From DASPWW01 sp963756745 (GTDB lineage Bacteria > Actinomycetota > Thermoleophilia > Solirubrobacterales > 70-9): a stretch of 64,000 bases of DNA. The stretch spans positions 682,001 to 746,000 of the forward strand of contig CAVWOU010000010.1 of assembly GCA_963756745.1 (NCBI GenBank), written 5' to 3'. The notes beneath the pieces were generated by a model. It made no database searches. It was not told the origin of the DNA and saw nothing but the letters and a program-made list of their open reading frames with translations. A program made the position numbers and the translations under genes. Positions 28,638-37,798 of the stretch are shown here, in pieces (positions within the stretch are counted from its first letter, which is position 1; each line of letters begins with the position of its first letter).

Positions 28638-29560
28638 GCCGCGGCGCTTCGGAGCCTTCGGCTCCGCGGCGAGCGCTGCGAGACGACGTCGCCCCAATCG
28701 GAGTCGGCGATCAGCTCCGGCTCGGTCGTGCGAAGGAAGTCCTTCAATACGTCGGCGAGTCCCTCCGGGTCCTCGAGGTGAGGGAAGTGCGCGGCGCGCG
28801 GCAGGGTCTCGAAGCGGCTGCCGGGGATCGCGTCGTGCGCGGCGCGACCGTGCGCGAGCGGGATCGTGTTGTCGCGCTCTCCCCACACGATCAGCGTGGG
28901 CATCCGGGCGAGCAGGTAGAGGCGGTCGACCGCGCTGACGCGCTGGCCGTGAAAGTCGATCACCGAGCGCAGGGTCTGCAGGAACGCCTTCCGGGCCCCC
29001 GGCTCCTCGAGGGGCCGCAGGGCCCGGGCGACCGCCTGGACGAGGGCGCCCTTCGCGGAGCCCCGGTCGCGAAGCCTCTGGCCTGCCGTGTCGAGCGCCG
29101 TCATCAGCCGGGGATGGGCGGCGAGCCACACGATCGCCGACGCACCGGGGAGCGCCGCGCCGCGCAGCAGCGGGCCCACCTCGCGGCCGAGCCCCCCGCT
29201 CGACACGAGCACGAGGCGCTCGGTGCGCTGCGGGAACTGGTAGAAGAACTGCATCGCCACTCCGCCGCCCAGCGAGTGGCCGACGAGCGTCGCCCGGTCG
29301 ACCCCGATCGTCGCGAGCAGGTCGCGGATGCTCGCCGCGTGCGCCCCGAGCGAGTAATCGCCGCGCACGGCCGCGGAATCGCCGTGTCCGAGCAGGTCCG
29401 GCGCGATCACGGTGTTCTCCTCAGCGAGCCTCAGGGCGACCGCCTCCCAGTGGCGCGAGGAGTTGACCATCCCGTGTATCAGCACGACCGCCGGGCCGCT
29501 CCCGGCGATCCGGTAGATCACCCGGTGGCCATGCAGCTCGGTTTGCCACGCCTCGAACAC
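28634..29560 (-). CDS. Alpha/beta hydrolase
   Basis: A 308-residue alpha/beta hydrolase: oxyanion loop VVLIHGMVNSSRHWE, nucleophile elbow ATLVGHSLGGGVAMQFFYQF (GHSLGG), acid LIVWGERDNTIPLAHGRAAH and catalytic His LPRAAHFPHLEDPEG. Triad Ser-Asp-His is intact. The tail after FLRTTEPELIADSDWG is basic and variable. Substrate unknown. It is convergent with prmA, overlapping it by 4 nt, and divergent from murI. Confidence 0.88.
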   Translation of the reverse strand: MFEAWQTELHGHRVIYRIAGSGPAVVLIHGMVNSSRHWEAVALRLAEENTVIAPDLLGHGDSAAVRGDYSLGAHAASIRDLLATIGVDRATLVGHSLGGGVAMQFFYQFPQRTERLVLVSSGGLGREVGPLLRGAALPGASAIVWLAAHPRLMTALDTAGQRLRDRGSAKGALVQAVARALRPLEEPGARKAFLQTLRSVIDFHGQRVSAVDRLYLLARMPTLIVWGERDNTIPLAHGRAAHDAIPGSRFETLPRAAHFPHLEDPEGLADVLKDFLRTTEPELIADSDWGDVVSQRSPRSRRLRSAAA

Positions 29561-29592
29561 GTCGCGGCACCATAGACGGGAGAATCGGTGGC

Positions 29593-30411
29593 ATGTCGGT
29601 GGATCGCGCGTCGCTGCCGGTGGCCGTCTTCGATTCCGGGGTCGGCGGCCTCACGGTGCTCCACGAGTGCCTCGTCTCGCTGCCGCAGGAGGACTTCGTC
29701 TACCTCGGCGACAACGCCCGCTTCCCATACGGCACGAAGCCACTGGCGACACTGCGCGAGTACGCGGCCGAGGACACCGACTTCCTGCTCGAGCGCGGAG
29801 CGAAGCTGATCGTGATCGCCTGCAACGCCGCGACCTCCGCCGGCGCCGACGCGGCACGCGAGATCGCCGCGCGGCGCGACACCGAGGTCGTGACGGTGAT
29901 CGAGCCCGAGGCCGAGATCGCCGCCGCGATCACGGACTCGGGCCGGGTCGGAGTACTCGCCACACCCGCCACCGTCGAGGGTGGGGCGTACCGTCGCGCG
30001 CTCGAGCGCCACGGCCGATCGCTCGACGTGACCGAGGTCGCAGCGCCCGACCTCGCGCCGATCATCCAGAACGGGTTCCCGTTCGAGCAGAGCGTGGTCG
30101 CCAAGGTGCGCTCGTACTGCGCCCCGATCAAGCGTGCCGAAGTCGACACGCTGATCCTCGGCTGCACCCACTACCCGTTGGTCGGCCCGATGCTTCAGCG
30201 CATCCTCGGCCGCGACGTCCGGCTGGTGACCGCGGGCCATGCCGTCGCCGCGACGGTCCAGCGGACGCTCGAGTCGCGCGGGCTCGAGTCCGCCAGCGAC
30301 GGCGAGGGGAACTACCGCTTCGTGTGCACGGGTGACGTCGAGTCGTTCCGCGAGCTCGGAACGCGGTTTCTCCAGATGCCGCTGGGTGAGATCGAGCGCG
30401 TCTCGCTCTGA
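29593..30411 (+). CDS. murI: Glutamate racemase
   Basis: MurI makes D-glutamate for peptidoglycan. The 272-residue product has VAVFDSGVGGLTVLHECLVS, LGDNARFPYGTKPLATLREY, the first catalytic Cys in IVIACNAATSAGADAAREI and the second in LILGCTHYPLVGPMLQRIL. The usual CNTA(S/T) motif reads CNAATS. Length is normal. ATG 29593 fits the family start; the gene is divergent from the alpha/beta hydrolase. Confidence 0.95.
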   Translation: MSVDRASLPVAVFDSGVGGLTVLHECLVSLPQEDFVYLGDNARFPYGTKPLATLREYAAEDTDFLLERGAKLIVIACNAATSAGADAAREIAARRDTEVVTVIEPEAEIAAAITDSGRVGVLATPATVEGGAYRRALERHGRSLDVTEVAAPDLAPIIQNGFPFEQSVVAKVRSYCAPIKRAEVDTLILGCTHYPLVGPMLQRILGRDVRLVTAGHAVAATVQRTLESRGLESASDGEGNYRFVCTGDVESFRELGTRFLQMPLGEIERVSL

Positions 30412-30477
30412 CGCCAGTCGGACGACCTCGCGGTAATAGCGAAGGACGCGGCGGTCTCCCAGTAGCTCGGTGCCCGA

Positions 30478-30867
30478 TCAAGCGAGCCGCACGACTGCGT
30501 TGAGCGAACGCCGCGGGCCCGGCCAATGCTCGCGCATGAGGTCAGGCCCCGCGCCCCGCAACACGGTGCGCAGCGCCACCGCGACGACGATCGCGTCGTC
30601 TAGCGCCCCCGCGACCGGGATGAAGTCGGGGACGAGATCGATCGGAGTGACGAAGTAGACGAGAACCAGCGCGAGGAGGAACTTTCGCCACCTCGATATC
30701 CGCGGATCTCCGAGCAAGCGTCGAAACAGGACGACGCAGTCGGGCACGAAGCGCGCCATGGCGACGGCGTCGGATCGCCGCCCCATCGCAACGAGCGCGA
30801 GGACCCCTCCGGCGTACAGGGCGAACGCTGCAAGCGCGGGAATGACGAGAACCTGCCAGTCCGGCAT
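30478..30867 (-). CDS. YkvA-like (DUF1232) membrane protein
   Basis: A 129-residue protein with an N-terminal helix (VLVIPALAAFALYAGGVLAL) and the DUF1232 core: LLGDPRISRWRKFLLALVLV, YFVTPIDLVPDFIPVAGALD and DAIVVAVALRTVLR. The P-I-D-L-x-P-D-F-I-P motif is diagnostic of the family, whose function is unknown. It lies convergent to murI. Confidence 0.88.
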   Translation of the reverse strand: MPDWQVLVIPALAAFALYAGGVLALVAMGRRSDAVAMARFVPDCVVLFRRLLGDPRISRWRKFLLALVLVYFVTPIDLVPDFIPVAGALDDAIVVAVALRTVLRGAGPDLMREHWPGPRRSLNAVVRLA

Positions 30868-30900
30868 GGCCGCCCGGACGATAGCCCAGCCGCCGTCGGC

Positions 30901-31107
30901 TCAGGTCGTGCGCCCGTCCCCCGGGCGCTTGCGCTGGCCGCCGCGCCTCGACAGCGACCCGAAGAGCCTCCGCGTGCGGTCGGCCACCGTTGGCGGGCCC
31001 TGGCCGCGGCGGGGATCCAGCTCGGCTCCGCACAGCGCGCAGCCCGCGGCGAACGCCGATACGCGCTCTCCGCAGCTCGGGCACGTGTGGGGGCCAGTAT
31101 GGGCCAT
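30901..31107 (-). CDS. Small zinc-ribbon protein
   Basis: A 68-residue protein starting MAHTGPHTCPSCGERVSAFA with a second CALCGAELDP, so two CxxC knuckles form a zinc ribbon, followed by a basic tail. Similar short zinc ribbons occur widely in actinobacteria; role unknown. The start codon is chosen because conservation begins just before the first knuckle. It diverges from the yqeY-like gene with an 80-bp gap. Confidence 0.72.
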   Translation of the reverse strand: MAHTGPHTCPSCGERVSAFAAGCALCGAELDPRRGQGPPTVADRTRRLFGSLSRRGGQRKRPGDGRTT

Positions 31108-31188
31108 GACGAGATCATCGCAACCGAATATGAACCACACCTTAGGCGGGCTTAGACACCCTCTCGGGGCGCGGCTACCCTTCCAGTG

Positions 31189-31620
31189 GTGAGCATTCTC
31201 GAGCAGGTTCAGGCCGACACGCGCGAGGCGATGAAGGCCGGAGAGCGCGACAAGGTCGGCGCGCTGCGCATGGTCGCCAACGCCCTCCAGCAGGAGGCCA
31301 AGTCCGGGAAGGACGACGAGGTCGGCGCGCTGCGCCGCGAACGCAAACGGCGGCTCGAGGCCGCGGCGGCGTACCGCGACAGCGGCAGCACCGATCGCGC
31401 CGCGACGGAAGAGGCGGAGGCCGAACTGATCGCTGGCTACCTTCCTGCCGAGCTCCCGAACGACGAGCTCGGTGAACTGGTGGCGGCCGCCATCGAGGAA
31501 GCGGGCGCGGAGGGCCCCGGAGACATGGGCAAGGTGATGGGCGTGGTGATGCCGCGGGTCGACGGTCGAGCCGACGGCAAGCGGGTGAGCGCGGCAGTCC
31601 GGGAGCGGCTTGGCGCGTAA
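31189..31620 (+). CDS. GatB/YqeY-domain protein
   Basis: A 143-residue protein (GTG at 31189, or the adjacent GTG 31186) with the YqeY fold: ILEQVQADTREAMKAGERDK, VGALRMVANALQQEAKSGKD, AELIAGYLPAELPNDELGEL and MGKVMGVVMPRVDGRADGKR. The family is related to the tail domain of GatB and may act on tRNA, but its role is not established. phoH overlaps its end. Confidence 0.9.
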   Translation: MSILEQVQADTREAMKAGERDKVGALRMVANALQQEAKSGKDDEVGALRRERKRRLEAAAAYRDSGSTDRAATEEAEAELIAGYLPAELPNDELGELVAAAIEEAGAEGPGDMGKVMGVVMPRVDGRADGKRVSAAVRERLGA

Positions 31621-32587
31621 GCAGCTCACGCTCGACAACACCGTCGCCGCCGAGCTCGCGGGCTCCGAGGACGCGGTGCTGCGGGCGCTCGAGGGTCACC
31701 TCGACTGCGAGCTCTACCTGCGAGGAAACGTGCTCACCCTCGCCGGCGAGCCGGGCGAAGTCCGCTCAGCCGAGTCGGTCGTCGGCGAGCTGGTCGAGCT
31801 GATCGAGGGCGGGCACGAGATCGCGCCCGGGACGATCGAGGCGGTCACCGGCGCGCTCGATGCGAGCGAGAGCCCCGCAGAGATCCTCGAGGACGTGATC
31901 TGGCGCCACCGCAACACAAAGGTCGCCCCGCGGACCGTTAACCAGAAGCGCTACGTCGACTCGATCCGCGGCCACACGATCACGTTCGGAATCGGTCCCG
32001 CCGGGACCGGCAAGACGTTCCTCGCGGTTGCGATGGCGGTCGCCGCGCTCGATGCGCGCGACGTCAATCGCGTCATCCTCACCCGCCCCGCGGTCGAGGC
32101 CGGCGAGCGGCTGGGGTTCCTCCCCGGTGACATCCAGGCGAAGGTCGACCCCTACCTGCGGCCGCTGTTCGACGCGCTTTACGACATGCTCGACCCCGAT
32201 CGGGTCAACACCTACTTCGAGAGCGGGGTGATCGAGGTCGCGCCGCTCGCTTTCATGCGGGGTAGGACGCTCAATGACTCCTTCGTGATCCTCGACGAGG
32301 CCCAGAACACGAGCCCCGAGCAGATGAAGATGTTCCTCACCCGCCTGGGCTTTGGCTCCCGGATGGTGGTGACCGGCGACATCACCCAGATCGATCTGCC
32401 GCGCGACCAGCGCTCGGGCCTGGTGGTGATCGGAGAGATCCTCGCCGACGTCCCCGACATCTCGTTCGTCCGCTTCGGCGGCGAGGACGTCGTGCGCCAC
32501 AAGCTCGTGCAGCGGATCGTCGCCGCGTACGGCGAGTACTCGGACGCGGAGGGCGAGGAATCGCGCGACGGCGCTCCCGGCGGTTGA
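31610..32587 (+). CDS. PhoH-family ATPase (YbeZ)
   Basis: A 325-residue P-loop protein starting at TTG 31610, overlapping the previous gene by 11 nt. It shows an N-terminal KH-like region (GHLDCELYLRGNVLTLAGE), Walker A in FGIGPAGTGKTFLAVAMAVA, TRPAVEAGERLGFLPGDIQA, Walker B in FVILDEAQNTSPEQMKMFL and the sensor VVTGDITQIDLPRDQRSGLV. PhoH proteins usually lie beside ybeY and work with it in RNA metabolism, as here. Confidence 0.94.
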   Translation: MARKQLTLDNTVAAELAGSEDAVLRALEGHLDCELYLRGNVLTLAGEPGEVRSAESVVGELVELIEGGHEIAPGTIEAVTGALDASESPAEILEDVIWRHRNTKVAPRTVNQKRYVDSIRGHTITFGIGPAGTGKTFLAVAMAVAALDARDVNRVILTRPAVEAGERLGFLPGDIQAKVDPYLRPLFDALYDMLDPDRVNTYFESGVIEVAPLAFMRGRTLNDSFVILDEAQNTSPEQMKMFLTRLGFGSRMVVTGDITQIDLPRDQRSGLVVIGEILADVPDISFVRFGGEDVVRHKLVQRIVAAYGEYSDAEGEESRDGAPGG

Positions 32588-32949
32588 CCGCCGAGCTCGG
32601 CGACGTGCCGGCGGAGCTTCGGGATGCGGTTGACGCGACGCTCGCCGAGGCGGGAATCCGCGAGGGGCATCTGTCGGTCGAACTGGTCGACGAGCAGCGG
32701 ATCCGGGAGCTGAATCGGGAGCACCGCCGGCGCGACGCGCCGACCGACGTGCTGGCGTTCCCGGTCGACGGGCCGGGCGAGATCGCGGGCCCGCGCGAGC
32801 TCGGCGACGTCGTGATCTGCCCGGCGCACGCCACGGACGTTCGAGAGGCCGCGGTCCACGGAGTTCTGCACCTCTGCGGCCACGACCACGACACTGACGC
32901 GGGGGAGATGCTGGAGCTTCAGCAACGCGTCATGCGCTCGCTCGGATGA
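32584..32949 (+). CDS. ybeY: Endoribonuclease YbeY (16S rRNA maturation)
   Basis: YbeY is a zinc RNase for 16S rRNA processing. The 121-residue product has LVDEQRIRELNREHRRRDAP, TDVLAFPVDGPGEIAGPREL and the metal motif VHGVLHLCGHDHDTDAGEM (HGxLHLxGHDH). TTG 32584 overlaps the phoH stop. The gene order phoH-ybeY-(GNAT)-era places it in a ribosome-maturation run. Confidence 0.95.
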   Translation: MTAELGDVPAELRDAVDATLAEAGIREGHLSVELVDEQRIRELNREHRRRDAPTDVLAFPVDGPGEIAGPRELGDVVICPAHATDVREAAVHGVLHLCGHDHDTDAGEMLELQQRVMRSLG

Positions 32950-33404
32950 GCGGGGTCGCGCTCCGCCTCGCTCGCGAGGACGAGATCGACCGCGTGCTGC
33001 CGCTGTATGAGTCGCTGTTCGAGCCCCCCGGCTCGCGCCCCGAGAGCTGGGAGGAAGAGCGGGCGGCCCGCGCGCTCGCGGAGGCGATCCAGGCGACCGA
33101 CAGCGCGGTCTGGGTCGCGGAGCGCGATGGCCGGCTGGTCGGCGTGTGCACCGCGTACCTCGACTTCCACTCGGTGCGCTTCGGGCCCCGCTGCTGGGTG
33201 GAGGACCTGGCGGTCGCCCCCGAGAGCCGCTCGCAGGGGATCGGCGCCGCGTTGCTGGCGGAGGCTCGACGCTGGGCGAAGGCGGGGGGCGCGACGCACC
33301 TCGAGCTCGACACCGCCGAGGCGAGGACTGACACGCAGCGCTTCTACGAGCGCGAGCGCCCGAGCTGGCGCTCGATCTCCTACGCGTGGCGCCTCGACCC
33401 GTGA
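32946..33404 (+). CDS. GNAT-family N-acetyltransferase
   Basis: A 152-residue acetyltransferase: VWVAERDGRLVGVCTAYLDF, CWVEDLAVAPESRSQGIGAA (acetyl-CoA binding R-x-x-G-x-G/A) and LLAEARRWAKAGGATHLELD with RFYERERPSWRSISYAWRLD. Substrate unknown. It overlaps ybeY by 4 nt (atga) and era by 4 nt (gtga), so it is co-translated with the ribosome-maturation genes. Confidence 0.88.
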   Translation: MSGVALRLAREDEIDRVLPLYESLFEPPGSRPESWEEERAARALAEAIQATDSAVWVAERDGRLVGVCTAYLDFHSVRFGPRCWVEDLAVAPESRSQGIGAALLAEARRWAKAGGATHLELDTAEARTDTQRFYERERPSWRSISYAWRLDP

Positions 33405-34297
33405 CGACGCGCGCCGGGTTCGTCGGGCTCGCCGGGCGGCCGAACGTCGGGAAGTCGACGCTCGCGAACGCGATCGTCGGCGCGAAGGTCGCGATCGTCT
33501 CCGACCGGCCGCAGACGACGCGGCGGGCGGTGCGCGGGATCGCCACCGACCCGGGCGGCGAGTGGCAGATGGTGCTCGTCGACCTGCCGGGGGTGCAGCG
33601 ACCCCGCGACGACCTCACGCAGCGGATGCAGCATCGCGTCGAGCAGGAGCTCGCCGACGCCGACGCGGTGCTGTTCGTGGTCGACGGCGAGCAGGGAGCG
33701 GGACCGGGGGACCGGTTCATTGCCCGGGCCCTGCTCGGCGCGGGAGCCGGGACCCCTGTCGTGTGCGCAGTCAACAAGATCGACCGCGCTCGCAAGTCGG
33801 CGATCGCCAAGACGCTCGTCGAGGTCGAGGAGCTCGAGGTCGCCGACGAGATCTTCCCTGTCAGCGCCAGGCGCGGAACCGGGATCGCCCCGCTGGTCGA
33901 GCGGCTCGTCGAGCTGCTGCCCGATGGGCCGCTGCTCTACCCGCCCGAGGAGCGCACCGACACCCCGCGCCAGACCCGGCTCGCCGAGCTGATCCGCGAG
34001 CAGGTGCTGCGCCGGACCCGCGAGGAGATCCCGCACGCGGTCGAGGTGATGGTCACCGATGTGGAGCGGCGCGAGGATGGCCTGGTCGCAATCCACGCCG
34101 AGGTGTGGGCCGAGACCGAGTCGCAGAAGGGGATCCTCGTCGGGCACGGGGGCAAGATGGTGCGCGACGTCGGCGCGGCGGCCCGGCGCGAGCTCGAGCG
34201 CGAGCTGGACGCTCGCGTTTACCTGGACCTCAAGGTGCGGGTCCGGCGCCACTGGCGCCGCGACGAGGCGCTGCTGGACCGGCTCGGGATCGAATGA
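33401..34297 (+). CDS. era: GTPase Era
   Basis: Era assists 30S ribosome assembly. The product of about 298 residues has G1 GRPNVGKSTLANAIVGAK, G2 region SDRPQTTRRAVRGIATD, G3 VLVDLPGVQRPRDDLTQRMQ, G4 AVNKIDRARKSAIAK and G5 PVSARRGTGIAPLVE, and a C-terminal KH domain (QKGILVGHGGKMVRDVGAAA). GTG 33401 gives the usual 4-nt overlap; GTG 33386 would add five residues. Confidence 0.96.
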   Translation: MTTRAGFVGLAGRPNVGKSTLANAIVGAKVAIVSDRPQTTRRAVRGIATDPGGEWQMVLVDLPGVQRPRDDLTQRMQHRVEQELADADAVLFVVDGEQGAGPGDRFIARALLGAGAGTPVVCAVNKIDRARKSAIAKTLVEVEELEVADEIFPVSARRGTGIAPLVERLVELLPDGPLLYPPEERTDTPRQTRLAELIREQVLRRTREEIPHAVEVMVTDVERREDGLVAIHAEVWAETESQKGILVGHGGKMVRDVGAAARRELERELDARVYLDLKVRVRRHWRRDEALLDRLGIE

Positions 34298-34333
34298 TGT
34301 CCGCCGTCCGGCGCCCGGCCTAGCGTTCGCAAC

Positions 34334-34996
34334 GTGGCTGAGCCGGACAATCGCGAGGAACTAATGACGGCGCTCGCCACCGAGCACTTCACGCTCCAGG
34401 GCGCCCGATCCCAGACGATGAGCGAGAGCGCGGCCCGCGCGTCGATCTACGTCTTCTCGGTCTCCAGCGCGCTCGTCGCGCTTGGCTTCATCGGGCAGGT
34501 TTCCGACGTCGGGGACGTGTTCAACACGTTCGCGCTCACCGTGCTGCCGACCCTGTACCTCCTTGGCGCGGTCACGTTCGTTCGCCTCGTCGAGTGCGGG
34601 GCGGAGGACTTTCGCTACGGCATGGCGATCAACCGGATCCGGCACTACTACCAGGAGGTCGCCGGTGAGCGGTCGAACCTGTTCCTGCTCTCGGGGCACG
34701 ACGACGCCACGGGCGTGTTCGCGAACATGGGCCTCTCGGTCGAGGGCCGCATCCCGCTGTTCGCGTTCTCGAGCGCGATCGCGGTCATCAACGGCGTCGT
34801 CGGCGGCGGCGCCGTGGCGATCGCCCTCGGCGCCGTCGTCGACGCGTCGCTTGGCGTGGCCGCCGCGGTAGGCGCCGCGGTAGCGATCGCCTCGGTGGTC
34901 GGGTGGCTGCGCTACGCCTATCGCCTGCTTGACGCGCCCGCGGCTCAGGTCGAGCCGCTGTTCCCCTCGCCGGCGGGCGAACGGGCCCGCGGCTAG
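34334..34996 (+). CDS. Multi-pass membrane protein of unknown function
   Basis: A 220-residue protein (GTG start). After a soluble N-terminus (TEHFTLQGARSQTMSESAAR) come two membrane segments (IYVFSVSSALVALGFIGQVS, TFALTVLPTLYLLGAVTFVR), a cytoplasmic stretch with RYGMAINRIRHYYQEVAGER, and two more segments (LFAFSSAIAVINGVVGGGAV, AAAVGAAVAIASVVGWLRYA). The two-plus-two helix layout with the NRIRxYY segment recalls proteins of unknown function in actinobacteria. No function assigned. Confidence 0.75.
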   Translation: MAEPDNREELMTALATEHFTLQGARSQTMSESAARASIYVFSVSSALVALGFIGQVSDVGDVFNTFALTVLPTLYLLGAVTFVRLVECGAEDFRYGMAINRIRHYYQEVAGERSNLFLLSGHDDATGVFANMGLSVEGRIPLFAFSSAIAVINGVVGGGAVAIALGAVVDASLGVAAAVGAAVAIASVVGWLRYAYRLLDAPAAQVEPLFPSPAGERARG

Positions 34997-35040
34997 ACCT
35001 CCGGTCGAGCCGCGCGGGGCCCTGTTCGTACACTCAACCG

Positions 35041-35688
35041 ATGGTCGAGGGAATCAACTTCGACGAGCGTGGGCTCGTGACGTGCGTGGTCCAGGACTGG
35101 CGCACGGGCGAGGTGCTGATGGTCGCGCACATGAACGAGGAGGCTCTCGAGCGCACCCGGCAGACCGGCGAGGTGCACTTCTACAGCCGCTCGCGCCGCG
35201 ACATGTGGCACAAGGGAGAGACGTCCGGCAATGTCCAGCGTGTGCGCCAGCTCCGCTATGACTGTGACGGCGACGCGGTCGTCGCGCTTGTGGAACCGGC
35301 CGGGCCGGCGTGCCACACGGGCCAGCGCTCGTGCTTCTACCGCGACCTCGAGGGCACAGCGGAGACGACGGTCGACGCGCCGCCCGCGCCAGGCGAGCCC
35401 GTGCCGGCCTCCCACGAGGCTCTGCCCGAGCTGGAGCGAACGCTTGTCTCGCGCGCGCACGAGCGCCCGGCCGGCTCCTACACGGTCGAGTTGCTGGAGG
35501 ACCCTCCGAAGATCGGCTCGAAGGTGCGGGAAGAGGCCGGAGAGGTCGCGAAGGCCGCGCGGTCGGAGTCCGAGGAGCGAGTCGCCGAGGAGGGCGCCGA
35601 TCTCGTGTACCACCTCAACGTACTGCTGATGTCGCGAGGCGTCTCGATGGCGCAGGTGCTGGAGTTGCTGAATGGCCGTCGCCGCTGA
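35041..35688 (+). CDS. hisIE: Bifunctional phosphoribosyl-AMP cyclohydrolase / phosphoribosyl-ATP pyrophosphatase
   Basis: HisIE carries out steps two and three of histidine synthesis. The HisI half has VVQDWRTGEVLMVAHMNEEA, GEVHFYSRSRRDMWHKGETS and the zinc cysteines in RYDCDGDAV and CHTGQRSCFYRDLEG. The HisE half has LERTLVSRAHERPAGSYTVE and KVREEAGEVAKAARSESEER (the helical EExxE motif), then GADLVYHLNVLLMSRGV. It is fused, 215 residues. No other his genes are nearby; trpE overlaps its end by 17 nt. Confidence 0.94.
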   Translation: MVEGINFDERGLVTCVVQDWRTGEVLMVAHMNEEALERTRQTGEVHFYSRSRRDMWHKGETSGNVQRVRQLRYDCDGDAVVALVEPAGPACHTGQRSCFYRDLEGTAETTVDAPPAPGEPVPASHEALPELERTLVSRAHERPAGSYTVELLEDPPKIGSKVREEAGEVAKAARSESEERVAEEGADLVYHLNVLLMSRGVSMAQVLELLNGRRR

Positions 35689-37240
35689 ACATCGGCTCGG
35701 CCTCGAGCCAACCCGCGAGCGCGCCGAGGAGCTGGCGCGAGACGCGAACGTGATTCCGGTCGTGAGTCGCTTCATCGAGGATCGCGAGACGCCCGTGTCG
35801 GCGTTCCTGAAGCTGCGCGGCCATGGGCCGGCGTTCCTGCTCGAGTCGGCGGAGCAGGGTCACATGGGCCGCTATTCGTTCCTCGGCTTCCGGCCACGCG
35901 CGGTGCTGCGTTGGGTCGACGGCGTCCTCGCCGAGTGGAAGGGGGGCGAGCTGATCGCCGCGTCGGAGTCTGGGCGCTGGGACGAGCCGACCGCGGGCCG
36001 CGACGCACCCGATCCCTACGCCGCCGTCTCCGAGTACCTGGGTCGCTACCGCGTCGCGCAGGTTGAGGGGATTCCCCCGTTTGCCGGCGGCGCGGTGGGG
36101 TTCTTCGGCTACGACCTCGTGCGGACTGTCGAGCCGCTCGACCCGCCGAACCCGGACCCGCTCGGGCTTCCCGACATGGCGTTGATCGTCACCGACTCGC
36201 TGCTCGCCTTCGACCACCAGCGTCACGAGCTGACCGTGCTCGCCCATGCCTTCGTCGAGGAGGACGGCGACGTCGGGTTCGCGTACGCCGGCGCGCTGGA
36301 CACGATCGGCGAGATCAGACAGCGGATCTCGGAGCCCGTGCCCGGTCGTGCGGGGACGACCGATCCGGTCGTCGCCCCGACGACCGAGGGGACCGATGCC
36401 GAGTTCAGGTCCAACGTCACCCGCGAGCAGTTCGAGTCCATGGTCGCGCGGATCATCGAGTACGTCCACGCGGGAGACGCGTTCCAGGTCGTGCCGTCGC
36501 AGCGCTTCTCGGCGCCTGCGCCGGTCGAGACGTTCTCGATCTACCGCGGCCTGCGTGTGGTCAACCCTAGCCCTTACATGTACTTCCTCGACTTCGGGGA
36601 CTTCGAGGTCGCGGGGGCTTCCCCGGAGCCGCTGATCAAGGTCACCGGGCGTCGCGTCGAGACTAGACCGATCGCCGGCACGTATCCGCGCGGCGGCACC
36701 GATGAGGAGGACCGCCGCCGCGCACAGCAGCTACTCGAGGATCCAAAGGAACGCGCCGAGCACGTCATGCTCGTAGACCTCGGCCGCAACGACCTCGGGC
36801 GGGTGTGCGAGTACGGAACGGTCACCGTCGACGAGTTGATGGCCGTCGAGACCTACTCGCACGTGCTCCACATCGTGAGCCAGGTGTCCGGCCGCCTGCG
36901 CGAGGGGATCACCGCGTTGGACGCGTTGCGCGCGACGCTTCCCGCGGGGACGCTGTCCGGCGCACCGAAGGTGCGCGCGATGCAGATCATCGACGAGCTC
37001 GAGCCCCACAAGCGAGGCTCCTACGGGGGCGCGATCGGCTACGTGAGCTTCAACGGCGACCTGGACACGGCGATCCATATCCGCACCGTCGTGGTCAAGG
37101 ACGGGACGGTGCACGTCCAGGCGGGCGGAGGCACCGTCGCCGACGCGAAGCCGGACTACGAGTACCGAGAGTCGGTTCAGAAAGCGAAGGCGATATTCAG
37201 CGCCGTTGAGCTGGCGGCGCGACAGCGGGAGTGGCCGTGA
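35672..37240 (+). CDS. trpE: Anthranilate synthase component I
   Basis: TrpE converts chorismate to anthranilate with TrpG. The 522-residue product shows the N-terminal feedback motif in PAFLLESAEQGHMGRYS (LLES), and the chorismate-binding half: HAGDAFQVVPSQRFSAPAP, FEVAGASPEPLIKVTGRRVE, IAGTYPRGGTDEEDRRRAQQ, VMLVDLGRNDLGRVCEYGTV and LPAGTLSGAPKVRAMQIIDE. Tryptophan feedback is therefore likely. The start overlaps hisIE and the end overlaps trpG. Confidence 0.97.
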   Translation: MAVAAEHRLGLEPTRERAEELARDANVIPVVSRFIEDRETPVSAFLKLRGHGPAFLLESAEQGHMGRYSFLGFRPRAVLRWVDGVLAEWKGGELIAASESGRWDEPTAGRDAPDPYAAVSEYLGRYRVAQVEGIPPFAGGAVGFFGYDLVRTVEPLDPPNPDPLGLPDMALIVTDSLLAFDHQRHELTVLAHAFVEEDGDVGFAYAGALDTIGEIRQRISEPVPGRAGTTDPVVAPTTEGTDAEFRSNVTREQFESMVARIIEYVHAGDAFQVVPSQRFSAPAPVETFSIYRGLRVVNPSPYMYFLDFGDFEVAGASPEPLIKVTGRRVETRPIAGTYPRGGTDEEDRRRAQQLLEDPKERAEHVMLVDLGRNDLGRVCEYGTVTVDELMAVETYSHVLHIVSQVSGRLREGITALDALRATLPAGTLSGAPKVRAMQIIDELEPHKRGSYGGAIGYVSFNGDLDTAIHIRTVVVKDGTVHVQAGGGTVADAKPDYEYRESVQKAKAIFSAVELAARQREWP

Positions 37241-37794
37241 AGGTTCTTGTGATCGACAACTACGACTCGTTCACGTACAACCTCGTTCAGTATCTCGGCG
37301 AGCTCGGCGCGGACCCGGAGGTCGTGCGCAACGACAAGGCGGCCGTGGACGAGCTGCTCGATCGCCGGGTCGATCGCCTCGTGATCTCCCCGGGGCCGTG
37401 CACGCCAAGCGACGCCGGGATCTCGATTGAGGCATCTCGGGCGTTCGCTGAGGCCGAGATCCCGGTGCTCGGCGTCTGCCTGGGTCATCAGTCTCTGGTC
37501 GAGGCGTTCGGAGGGCGCACGATCCGGGGGGTCCCGATCCACGGCAAGGACGCCGAGATCGAGCACGACGGCCGAAGGATCTACCACGGGCTCCCGCGCC
37601 CGTTCAAGGCCGGCCGGTATCACTCGCTGATCGCCGATCCGGACCTGCCCGCCGAGCTCGAGCAGACAGCCGGCTTCGACGACGTCGTGATGGGAGTCCG
37701 ACACCGATCGCTCCCCGCCGAGGGCGTCCAGTTCCATCCCGAGTCGGTGCTCACCCCGGACGGCAAGCAGCTGCTGCGGAACTTCCTCCAGTAG
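37237..37794 (+). CDS. trpG: Anthranilate synthase component II (glutamine amidotransferase)
   Basis: TrpG supplies ammonia from glutamine. The product of about 185 residues has VLVIDNYDSFTYNLVQYLGE, VISPGPCTPSDAGISIEASR, the nucleophile Cys in PVLGVCLGHQSLVEAFGG, and the His/Glu of the triad in GVQFHPESVLTPDGKQLLRN. GTG 37237 overlaps the trpE stop (gtga) and gives the family start; GTG 37231 is two codons upstream. Such class I amidotransferases may also serve folate synthesis as PabA. Confidence 0.95.
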   Translation: MKVLVIDNYDSFTYNLVQYLGELGADPEVVRNDKAAVDELLDRRVDRLVISPGPCTPSDAGISIEASRAFAEAEIPVLGVCLGHQSLVEAFGGRTIRGVPIHGKDAEIEHDGRRIYHGLPRPFKAGRYHSLIADPDLPAELEQTAGFDDVVMGVRHRSLPAEGVQFHPESVLTPDGKQLLRNFLQ

Positions 37795-37798
37795 GCGG